Shown one piece after another: positions 19,460 to 25,660 of a stretch of 25,660 bases of DNA. Within the stretch, counting starts at the first letter, position 1, and the number at the start of each line of letters is the position of its first letter. The translations under genes and the position numbers were made by a program. The DNA comes from RGIG4608 sp051867875 (GTDB taxonomy: Bacteria; Bacillota; Clostridia; Oscillospirales; CAG-272), in the NCBI GenBank assembly GCA_051867875.1, contig JBJDZG010000029.1:1-25660 (forward strand), given 5' to 3'. Under the pieces are notes generated by a model. That model was given only the letters and a program-made list of their open reading frames with translations, was not told where the DNA came from and did not search any database.

Positions 19460-20572
19460 TTAACTTATCCTCAATTCCGCGGTTGCGAGAGTATCAACGC
19501 CGAAGATAAACAGCACGTTTTCAATGTTGTGCTCGGTGGCATATTCCTCAATAGAGCCGTGGAAATAGCGCGGGTCTATGAGCTCGATATCGAAATGTGC
19601 GGTAAGGTAGGGCGCAAGCGAATGCGAAAAGCTGTCCTTGACGATGAGCAGAGTTTCTTTTTTCTCTATGCACTCTTCGCTGGACTTTATTCTGACGTGC
19701 GCGCTGTTCCCACCCAAAAAGACGCTGTATTTGTCTTTTTTTCCGAGAAAAGAAAGGTCATAGAGCCCGTCAAACGAAGCGCCCGTGTCAACGATTTCGG
19801 TTGTATAGACGCCCTGCGGAATATCGGGTGCTTTTATCTCGTCGGGCGATGAAAAGAAGAATCCCGAGCCTGAATAGGTCGTACCGTAAAAGCTGTTTGA
19901 GAGCGTTGTGAGCGCAAAATCTTCCTCGGAACGCGGAACATAGCCGAGCTTTTCGCCGAGCGCGCAGTAAGCTAAATACGCGCCCCGTGCCGTCCAGTGA
20001 TGGTCGGTCTTATAAAACGTACCGTCCTCGCCCGAAAGCACCCCGCGCAAGTCGGTATGCCCTCTGCCGAGCGCCAAACTCCACACTCTTTCGTTTTGCT
20101 CTCTCGGATAGATATCGGGGAGTACCGTGCCGAGCACGTCAACCTTTCTCGGAACGAGTGCCGACGCGGTCCTGATGCCTTTTTGGTCAAGCTTTGAGCG
20201 CAGTTTTTCAATCTTTGAAAGATTGATTTCAAGGAATGAGTAGTTTTCATCGGTGTATCTGTGTGTTTCCACAAGATACCCGCCATCTGCGAGCAAAATT
20301 CCGTTGCTCTCCCGCTTGCCGAGCGCGAGCTCCGATAGCGCTTTGAGCTCGACTATCTCGCTCCGCAGTGCAATCTGGTCGGAAAAATAGCCGTGGAGCT
20401 GTGCGCTGAATCTGCCGTCAATAACTTTGTGCACGGTGAAAGCAGGGAAACCCTGAAGCACTCTGTTTTCGTCCTCTGAAAAGCTCTTTTCCTCGCAGAA
20501 TATATACGAAAATGAGAAAAACGCAATTACAAAGCCGAGAGCGAGCAAAAAAACGAGTTCACGAGTACGCAT
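19460..20572 (-). CDS. DHHW-family exported protein (SGNH/AlgX-like)
   Basis: A 370-residue protein from the ATG at 20572 (MRTRELVFLLALGFVIAFFS) with a single N-terminal membrane anchor, so the rest is probably outside the membrane. Residues near 205-216 read YKTDHHWTARGAY, the DHHW motif that names Pfam DHHW, and IVKDSFSHSLAPYL is the serine-containing block. The fold resembles AlgX/AlgJ SGNH hydrolases, which work with MBOAT proteins in O-acetylation of surface polymers. No MBOAT gene is in the window, so the partner and substrate are unknown. GGAGGT lies about 11 nt upstream. A terminator hairpin separates it from the VanY-like gene. Confidence 0.87.
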   Translation of the reverse strand: MRTRELVFLLALGFVIAFFSFSYIFCEEKSFSEDENRVLQGFPAFTVHKVIDGRFSAQLHGYFSDQIALRSEIVELKALSELALGKRESNGILLADGGYLVETHRYTDENYSFLEINLSKIEKLRSKLDQKGIRTASALVPRKVDVLGTVLPDIYPREQNERVWSLALGRGHTDLRGVLSGEDGTFYKTDHHWTARGAYLAYCALGEKLGYVPRSEEDFALTTLSNSFYGTTYSGSGFFFSSPDEIKAPDIPQGVYTTEIVDTGASFDGLYDLSFLGKKDKYSVFLGGNSAHVRIKSSEECIEKKETLLIVKDSFSHSLAPYLTAHFDIELIDPRYFHGSIEEYATEHNIENVLFIFGVDTLATAELRIS

Positions 20573-20603
20573 AAAACTCCAACACCTCCAAATAAAAACG
20601 AAC

Positions 20604-20638
20604 AAAAAAACAAGGATTATATTAATCCTTGTTTTTTT
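20604..20638 (-). terminator. Terminator between the VanY-like and DHHW genes
   Basis: CAAGGATTA and TAATCCTTG form a stem with a TAT loop, flanked by an A run and a T run on either strand. It leaves only about 30 bp for a separate DHHW promoter, so DHHW may rely on read-through. Confidence 0.8.
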
Positions 20639-20642
20639 ATTA

Positions 20643-21689
20643 TTATTTTTCCACCGTTACGATAAATCCATTCATATTATCGCCCGAAATCGTATAGGTT
20701 GAATTTTTTGGGACGGGGATAAGCGTCGGATTTCCCGAATATTCAACGTAATACACCTCGTAAGTCTTGCCGTTTGCGCCGAAAACGAGATGGTCGCCCG
20801 AAGATTTGTGATGCTCGCGGATAAGCGTGAGATATTCTTCAAGGCAGATGCCGTGCTCGTAGATATACGTCGCGTGCTCGACTCCGACGTAGCGCAGATG
20901 CACTCTGTCAGTGTATTCGTCGGGGCGCTCGCAGTTGCACTCGGTTGTGAAACGGTTGATAAAACCGTATCTGTGAGCGTTTTCATATATCCAAGTGAAT
21001 TTTTCTTTCAGGCTCTGGTCGGTAATGGGCGAAGAATAGATATCCCTCAACGTCAAGGTCATGCCGAGAGCATGGTCATAGAAATCCTTGCCCTCTTTTG
21101 CAACGTCTTTTTCAACCGTGTCCTCGTCCGACCAGCCCCACGAAACGATAATACCGCTCGCGGATATGCTGTTGCAGCTCGTAAGATTCAGTGATTTGCA
21201 GTAGTCGAGCATAAGCTCGTTGAATTTTTCGAGAGCCGTGCCGTTAAGCATAATGGAGTTTGCCACACCGCCGAGTCCGTATGTAAAGTAAGACGTTGTA
21301 CCGACTTTTATAGTTGTAAACGCGTCGTTTTGCTTATTGTTTCTGAAAGCCCAGACGTTTACCATATCATCTTTGTTTACATTGGGGTAGGTGAAGCTGC
21401 CACCGGGAGCCTTGTCCAAGATGAGAAGATTTCCTATCTTGACGTCGCCCGCGTCCTTGGGAATTTCAAAGACGGTTCCGTTTTTCGTCGTGGAGGGCGA
21501 GGTAGAGTTCATCGGAAATCTGTCAATTATCTGACCTATCGCAAGGGTTGCCATGGAAACGAGAATGAGAATTATAACGACGAAGATGGCTATAACGAAT
21601 TTCTGTCTTGATTTTTGGGACTTAAAGCCCTTGCTATTTTTACTTACCGTTTCAAAGGCTCTCGTCTTTGAATTGTTTTTATTGCTCAT
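20643..21689 (-). CDS. VanY/M15-like membrane-anchored protein with altered active site
   Basis: A 348-residue protein: basic cytoplasmic N-terminus, one membrane helix (residues ~31-53), a Ser/Thr linker, then an extracytoplasmic domain. The order TLTLRD, WIYENAHRYGFINRF, HLRYVGVEHATYIYEHG and ICLEEYL matches D-Ala-D-Ala carboxypeptidases of the M15B (VanY/LdcB) family. The zinc motif HxxGxAxD reads H206-ALGMTL-T213, so Asp is Thr. The catalytic ExxH reads D261-RV-H264, so Glu is Asp. H206, H264 and RYVG remain. It may bind peptidoglycan without cleaving it, or have a changed chemistry. AAAGGAG precedes the ATG. It lies downstream of pnp. Confidence 0.82.
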   Translation of the reverse strand: MSNKNNSKTRAFETVSKNSKGFKSQKSRQKFVIAIFVVIILILVSMATLAIGQIIDRFPMNSTSPSTTKNGTVFEIPKDAGDVKIGNLLILDKAPGGSFTYPNVNKDDMVNVWAFRNNKQNDAFTTIKVGTTSYFTYGLGGVANSIMLNGTALEKFNELMLDYCKSLNLTSCNSISASGIIVSWGWSDEDTVEKDVAKEGKDFYDHALGMTLTLRDIYSSPITDQSLKEKFTWIYENAHRYGFINRFTTECNCERPDEYTDRVHLRYVGVEHATYIYEHGICLEEYLTLIREHHKSSGDHLVFGANGKTYEVYYVEYSGNPTLIPVPKNSTYTISGDNMNGFIVTVEK

Positions 21690-21714
21690 AGTCGCTCCTT
21701 TCGTCCGATATGAT

Positions 21715-21750
21715 AATTTTTCCTTGGGATAGTAGTCCCAAGGAAAAATT
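21715..21750. other. Perfect hairpin between pnp and the VanY-like gene
   Basis: AATTTTTCCTTGGGA and its exact complement (15 bp) around a 6-nt loop. The stem contains the A and T runs, so it is not a classic terminator; it may protect or process the pnp mRNA 3' end. Confidence 0.6.
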
Positions 21751-21770
21751 CAAAATGTTATTTATTAAGA

Positions 21771-23912
21771 TTAATCAGCGTCTTTAATGGAGAAGTCCAT
21801 TCTGCCCTTCTTGTCAAGACCGAGGAATTTGACCTTAACGGAAGAGCCCACGTCGATACCTGCGTCCGTTACCTTGTTTATTCTCTTCTGGCAAATCTTG
21901 GAGATATGAACCATACCTTCTTTGCCGGGGGCGTATTCAACGAAGCAGCCGATATCTTCATTCGGCTTGTCCTTGCTTGCAAGAATCTTAACCACCTTAC
22001 CTGCATAGGTCGAGCCGACCTCGGGTTCAAATACGATAGCGTCAATCATGGACTTGGCGATTTCGGCACTTTCGCCGTTTACTGCCGCGATAGTGATAAC
22101 GCCGTCGTCGTTGATTTCAACCTTCGCGCCGCTGTCTGCGCAAATCTTCTGGATAACTGCGCCGCCCTTACCGATAACCTCTCGAATCTTATCGGGGTCG
22201 ATAGTCATCGTCGTCATCTTGGGAGCGTATTTGGAAACTTCAGCTCTGGGAGCTTCAATAGCTTTGAGAATTACCTCGTCGATGATGTAATCTCTGCCCT
22301 TGTGAGTCTGCTCAAAGGCTCTCTTTATAATTTCGGGTGTAAGACCGTCAATTTTAAGGTCCATCTGAATGGAGGTGATACCCTTGTGAGTACCTGCTAC
22401 CTTGAAGTCCATGTCGCCGTAGAAGTCTTCAAGGCCCTGAATGTCGAGCATTGTGTCCCAGGAGCCGTCCTCGGCTGTGATAAGACCGCAGGAGATACCT
22501 GCAACGGGAGCTTTAATCGGAACGCCTGCGTCCATAAGAGCGAGAGTAGAACCGCAAACGGAGCCCTGAGATGTGGAGCCGTTAGAGGAAACTACGTCGG
22601 AAACAAGACGGATAGCGTAGGGGAACTCCTCAATAGAGGGAAGAACGGGAACGAGAGAACGCTCTGCAAGCGCACCGTGACCTATTTCACGGCGACCGGG
22701 GCTTCTTGTGGGCTTCGCTTCTCCCGTTGAGAAGCCGGGCATATTGTAGTGGTGCATATATCTCTTTTCCTTGTCGTTTTCAAGACCGTCGAGGAGCTGA
22801 GCCTCGCCGAGAGTACCGAGCGTTGCAACTGTAAGTACCTGAGTCTGACCGCGGGTAAAGAGTCCGCTTCCGTGTGCGCGGGGAAGAACGCCGACCTCGC
22901 TTGCGAGAGGTCTTATCTCGTCCATACGTCTGCCGTCAACACGCTTTTTGTCAACGAGCAACCAACGGCGTACAATCTTCTTCTGAATCTTGTAAACGAG
23001 CTCTTCCATCATGGCGGGAAGGTCGGGATATTCTTCGGAGAAGTTTGCAAGGATAGCCTCTTTGATGGGGAACATTCTTGCATCTCTTACAGTCTTGTCG
23101 TCTGTGTCGAGAGCAACCATAACGTCCTTCTCGCAGAAGTCGAAAATCTTGTCGAACATATCGTGGTCGAGTTCGCAAGAGGGATATTCAAATTTGGGTT
23201 TGCCTATTTCGTCAACTATTGCGTTGATAAATTCAAGGACACCCTGATTTTCCTTGTGAGCGAGCATGATAGCTTCGTACATAAGGTCGTCGGATACCTC
23301 ATTTGCGCCTGCCTCAATCATTACTACCTTCTTTTCGGAAGAAGCAACTGTGAGTTCGAGGTCGGAAACCGCTCTCTGCGCTTCGGTGGGGTTTACGACG
23401 AGCTTTCCGTCAACGAGTCCCATGAATACGCCCGAGATAGGTCCGTTCCACGGAATATCGGAGATGGAAAGGGCGATGGACGCACCAATCATAGCGGTGA
23501 TTTCGGGTGAGCAGTCGGGGTCGTAGGACATAACCGTAAGTGTAAGAGCTACGTCGTTACGAAGGTCTTTGGGGAAGAGGGGACGAATGGGACGGTCGAT
23601 AACGCGGGAAGTAAGGATAGCCTTCTCGGAAGGTCTGCCCTCACGGCGAAGATATCCTCCGGGAATCTTGCCTGCCGCGTACATTCTCTCGTCGAAGTCA
23701 ACGGAGAGGGGAAGAAAATCGATGCCGTCACGGGGCTTTTCGGACGCTGTTGCACAGCAGAGAACTGCCGTGTCGCCGTATCTTACAAGGGCGGAGCCGT
23801 TTGCAAGACCTGCAAGCTTACCTGTTTCAACTACGAGTGGTCTGCCTGCGAGGGTGTAATGGAATGTTTTGAAATTCTTAAACACCATAGGTGAGCTTAT
23901 TGAATTACTCAT
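21771..23912 (-). CDS. pnp: Polynucleotide phosphorylase (PNPase)
   Basis: A 713-residue protein, normal length. Two RNase PH domains are visible (FHYTLAGRPLVVETGKLAGL; DERMYAAGKIPGGYLRREGR; later GQTQVLTVATLG, GEAKPTRSPGRREIGHGALA, SNGSTSQGSVCG), then a KH domain (IREVIGKGGAVIQKI) and a C-terminal S1 domain ending FSIKDAD. PNPase degrades RNA from the 3' end using phosphate and can add nucleotides. GGAGG lies about 11 nt before the ATG at 23912; the ATG at 23930 overlaps that site. It follows rpsO, the common bacterial order, with a structured spacer between. Confidence 0.98.
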   Translation of the reverse strand: MSNSISSPMVFKNFKTFHYTLAGRPLVVETGKLAGLANGSALVRYGDTAVLCCATASEKPRDGIDFLPLSVDFDERMYAAGKIPGGYLRREGRPSEKAILTSRVIDRPIRPLFPKDLRNDVALTLTVMSYDPDCSPEITAMIGASIALSISDIPWNGPISGVFMGLVDGKLVVNPTEAQRAVSDLELTVASSEKKVVMIEAGANEVSDDLMYEAIMLAHKENQGVLEFINAIVDEIGKPKFEYPSCELDHDMFDKIFDFCEKDVMVALDTDDKTVRDARMFPIKEAILANFSEEYPDLPAMMEELVYKIQKKIVRRWLLVDKKRVDGRRMDEIRPLASEVGVLPRAHGSGLFTRGQTQVLTVATLGTLGEAQLLDGLENDKEKRYMHHYNMPGFSTGEAKPTRSPGRREIGHGALAERSLVPVLPSIEEFPYAIRLVSDVVSSNGSTSQGSVCGSTLALMDAGVPIKAPVAGISCGLITAEDGSWDTMLDIQGLEDFYGDMDFKVAGTHKGITSIQMDLKIDGLTPEIIKRAFEQTHKGRDYIIDEVILKAIEAPRAEVSKYAPKMTTMTIDPDKIREVIGKGGAVIQKICADSGAKVEINDDGVITIAAVNGESAEIAKSMIDAIVFEPEVGSTYAGKVVKILASKDKPNEDIGCFVEYAPGKEGMVHISKICQKRINKVTDAGIDVGSSVKVKFLGLDKKGRMDFSIKDAD

Positions 23913-24165
23913 TTTTAATAAATCCTCCATAAAAATTTTTGTATTTTATTCTTACGGGGTTTAGCACTTAAATACACACCCGAGGCGTCGGGTACATATT
24001 TAACTGCTAATCCTGCCGTAAGATATCTTGTGATTTGAACGAATTAAACAAAACGGAGTGAGGAGTCGGCAAAAAACCTACTCTCCCACTCCAATTTGTA
24101 TAGGAGTTGAACTCATAAAGGCTTCATCGACATAGATTTTTCCGGGATAGGAAAAAATGAATGGA
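23913..24165 (-). promoter_or_regulatory. Structured rpsO-pnp spacer with two large hairpins
   Basis: On the reverse strand, CTTACGG pairs with CCGTAAG (24014-24024 and 23950-23957 areas) as the base of a long hairpin that also pairs TTAGCA/TGCTAA, TTAAATA/TATTTAA and ACCCGA/TCGGGT. A second hairpin at about 24055-24096 pairs GGAGTG with CACTCC. Such stems upstream of pnp are RNase III/PNPase autoregulation targets in E. coli. The same role here is inference. No clear second promoter was seen. Confidence 0.55.
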
Positions 24166-24429
24166 TTACTTTCTGATGTTCAATTTCTTGATGATTGCAC
24201 GGTATCTTTCGATATCAACCTTCTGAAGATAACCGAGGAGGTTTCTTCTGTGACCAACCATTTTAAGAAGACCGCGACGGCTGTGATGGTCGTTGTGGTT
24301 GTTCTTAAGATGCTCGTTGAGGCTGTTGATTCTGTGCGTGAGAATGGCAATCTGAACCTCGGGAGAACCTGTGTCGCCCTCGTGTGTTGCGTATTCAGCA
24401 ATTATTGCCTGCTTTTCTTCCTTCAACAT
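24166..24429 (-). CDS. rpsO: 30S ribosomal protein S15
   Basis: An 87-residue protein starting MLKEEKQAIIAEYATHEGDT and containing GSPEVQIAILTHRINSLNEH, NHNDHHSRRGLLKMVGHRRN and LLGYLQK, all S15 signatures. It binds 16S rRNA early in 30S assembly. AAAGGTG precedes the ATG at 24429; the ATG at 24447 overlaps it. Length is typical (88-89 in relatives). Located upstream of pnp in a conserved pair, with its own promoter and a structured leader. Confidence 0.97.
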   Translation of the reverse strand: MLKEEKQAIIAEYATHEGDTGSPEVQIAILTHRINSLNEHLKNNHNDHHSRRGLLKMVGHRRNLLGYLQKVDIERYRAIIKKLNIRK

Positions 24430-24538
24430 TGTTTTTTCACCTTTCATAGATTATTTAACGAAAAGCACAGTCATCGGCGGGTGAAACACGGCTCTCTCGC
24501 CGTCTTATTTTCCCGAAAACCGAGCTTTACGTCATACG
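24430..24538 (-). promoter_or_regulatory. rpsO leader
   Basis: A ~110-nt untranslated leader. On the reverse strand CGGC-GAGAGA-GCCG makes a short hairpin next to TTTCACCCGCCG, which could pair alternatively with CGGCG. S15 leaders are often bound by S15 itself; whether this one is cannot be told by eye. Confidence 0.4.
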
Positions 24539-24544
24539 AAAATG

Positions 24545-24573
24545 ATTTTAACATAAATTTTCTCTTTTGTAAA
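24545..24573 (-). promoter_or_regulatory. Promoter of rpsO-pnp
   Basis: The reverse strand shows TTTACA, 17-bp spacer, TAAAAT. Confidence 0.75.
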
Positions 24574-24621
24574 TACTTTTTCGGAAAATTTCTTAAAATA
24601 TTTTTGTTTTATTTCTACAAT

Positions 24622-24999
24622 TTATATATCCCGCTTTTGTTTTACTTTAACAAAGGACGAAAAAAGCGACGAGCCGCCGCCGATTATCAGCATTACGCCG
24701 AAGATTTTTTTCAAAATGTCGGGGTGGAGCGCGCCCGCGATGTATACGCCCAAAAGCGACGTAATAAGACCGCACGCACTCATGACGAGCGTGTTTTTCC
24801 AGCGGATTTTGCCCTTGCGGGCGCTGAAAACGGTCGATGCCGTGCCGGCAATTATGAAAAATGCGAGATTCGCGCCCTGTGCGATTATTTGCTCCACGCT
24901 TTCAAACAGCGTAAGATAGATGACGAGCAGTCCGCCGCCGCCTATGCCCATTCCCGAAAGTATAGCAATTATCAGTGGGATTATGAATGTTTTTGACAT
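24622..24999 (-). CDS. Half-size TauE/SafE (TSUP) membrane transporter
   Basis: A 125-residue protein with about four hydrophobic helices. GMGIGGGGLLVIYLTL and QGANLAFFIIAGTASTVFSA match the first half of the TauE/SafE (TSUP) family, which exports or imports sulfite, sulfoacetate or related anions. Usual members have ~250 residues in two repeats; this one has one repeat. Short clostridial forms often occur in pairs and may act as dimers, but no partner gene is seen next to it here. AAAGGAG lies 7 nt before the ATG. The end is basic (VKVKQKRDI). Confidence 0.85.
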   Translation of the reverse strand: MSKTFIIPLIIAILSGMGIGGGGLLVIYLTLFESVEQIIAQGANLAFFIIAGTASTVFSARKGKIRWKNTLVMSACGLITSLLGVYIAGALHPDILKKIFGVMLIIGGGSSLFSSFVKVKQKRDI

Positions 25000-25106
25000 G
25001 TTCGTTCTCCTTTGGAAATTTAGTTTGTGAAGATGTTGCTTTTTTGGGGGAAAGTGTCCTGAGTGATTTGCCGTGTTCGCACCGCACCCTGCAAGTGTTG
25101 AAAAAC

Positions 25107-25135
25107 GGGGCGTCGAGGACGTCGCCCCCTACGGT
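25107..25135 (-). repeat. Palindromic repeat module, GGGGCG type
   Basis: GGGGCGTCGAGGACGTCGCC followed by CCCTACGGTT. Confidence 0.7.
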
Positions 25136-25151
25136 TGTTGTGTTTGCGTCG

Positions 25152-25412
25152 TGCCCAAGCGGGCGTTTTGCTCCATTTTGTAACGGCGGGAGCAAGCCCC
25201 CGCCCTACGGTTGAGGTGTGCGCACAGCACCATTTCTGCGTTTTCGCCCGCCTTTTGCAAAAGGCGGCGCGGGCGGTGGGGCGCGTAGCCCCGCCTCGCT
25301 CTCCGCAGAGAGCGAAACTCTCGCTCGGCGTCTCTTTTTGTTAGCTTTTTCTCTGCGCCTACGCTTGCAGAGAAAAAGCGGGTAACGAGTTTCGGTATCT
25401 TCACGGCTGTTG
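25152..25412 (-). repeat. Composite interspersed repeat, copy 2 (inverted)
   Basis: Reverse complement of the repeat at 19011-19378: TGCCCAAGCGGGCGTTTTGC, the GGCGGG module at 25185-25213, a GCGGGCGGTGGGGCGCGTAG stretch, CGCTCTCCGCAGAGAGCG, and TCACGGCTGTTG at the end. Lengths differ because copy 1 carries extra sequence. Confidence 0.8.
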
Positions 25413-25476
25413 ATAGCAAACAAACCCTCACTCACCCATTATGATTTTTTGCCACGCGTTGATTTTTGATTATATT

Positions 25477-25506
25477 CCGTAGGGGGCGACGTCCTCGACG
25501 CCCCGT
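25477..25506 (+). repeat. Palindromic repeat module, GGGGCG type
   Basis: CCGTAGGGGGCGACGTCCTC then GACGCCCC, opposite in orientation to the module at 25107. Confidence 0.7.
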
Positions 25507-25566
25507 TATGATTGTGCGCTGTGCGAACATAGCAAAGACGGGCGCTATGCAAAAGCCCTCATTTTC

Positions 25567-25603
25567 GGCGGGAGCAAGCCCCCGCCCTACGGTTAAGGTG
25601 TGC
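25567..25603 (-). repeat. Palindromic repeat module, GGCGGG type
   Basis: GGCGGGAGCAAGCCCCCGCC then CTACGGTTAAGGTGTG, here outside the composite repeat. Confidence 0.7.
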
Positions 25604-25629
25604 TCACCGTTTGTGCAGACGTCGAAAAC

Positions 25630-25654
25630 GGACCGTCGGGGACGCCGGTCCCTA
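25630..25654 (-). repeat. Palindromic repeat module, GGACCG type
   Basis: GGACCGTCGGGGACGCCGGT followed by CCCTAC. Confidence 0.7.
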
Positions 25655-25660
25655 CATTTG

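Larger units (their letters stand above)
25000..25660. other. 660-bp non-coding, repeat-rich region
   Basis: No credible gene to the window edge. It holds palindromic modules at 25107, 25185, 25477, 25567 and 25630, and copy 2 of the composite repeat. Confidence 0.7.

Noticed and set aside
24157..24996. 279-codon plus-strand open frame across rpsO and the TSUP gene
   Set aside because: It is a shadow of two well-supported minus-strand genes and their spacer.
25129..25435. Open frames in the right-hand repeat region, similar to those near 19.2 kb
   Set aside because: The similarity comes from the inverted composite repeat, not from conserved proteins; no start signals.

Overview
The window looks like a chromosomal segment from an anaerobic, low-to-mid GC Clostridia-type Firmicute, probably an uncultured gut member of the Oscillospiraceae/Eubacteriales. 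Reasons: near-consensus TTGACA-N17-TATAAT promoters, strong AGGAGG ribosome binding sites, an L27 with an N-terminal extension beside its Prp protease, a rubredoxin and flavodiiron pair for oxygen defence, and clostridial families such as DHHW, YwaF and VanY-like proteins. This placement is inference from gene content; no marker was compared.

Region 1 (1-4600) is an accessory, mobile-element-like block. Eight tightly packed minus-strand genes run from 4234 down past the left edge: mostly proteins of unknown function, one with a DUF4314-type N-terminus, one with a plausible R-S-E ADP-ribosyltransferase-like domain, and finally a C5 cytosine DNA methyltransferase cut by the window edge. Several of these proteins end in -GGM because the Shine-Dalgarno sequence of the next gene lies in their last codons. 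The block stops near a 17-bp hairpin and a tRNA-Gln gene. No integrase, relaxase or restriction enzyme is visible in the window.

Region 2 (4619-18659) is ordinary chromosome: tRNA-Gln, rubredoxin converging on a flavodiiron protein, a short-chain dehydrogenase, a small LRR-type lipoprotein, an ABC-F ATPase, a Cys-rich protein and a sigma-region-4-like regulator that share an inverted 13-bp operator-like sequence, small membrane proteins, nrdR, a poly-Thr SGNH-hydrolase lipoprotein, a YwaF/TMEM164-type membrane protein, a HAD phosphatase, tRNA-Arg, the rplU-prp-rpmA ribosomal operon behind an L21-type leader, and a THUMP/RlmL-type rRNA methyltransferase. Most transcription units are single genes with their own sigma-A promoter and terminator.

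Region 3 (18660-25660) holds a minus-strand group (rpsO, pnp, a VanY-like protein that seems to have lost active-site residues, and a DHHW protein) plus a half-size TSUP transporter. Two repeat-rich non-coding zones flank it (18.7-19.4 kb and 25.1-25.66 kb). These contain at least nine short palindromic modules ending in a CCTACGG motif and a roughly 260-370 bp composite repeat present as two inverted copies about 6 kb apart.

Points most worth a second look are the ART-like gene in the mobile block, the paired GAAC-N4-GTTC operator around the Cys-rich gene, the degenerate VanY-like protein beside pnp, and the palindromic repeat family.
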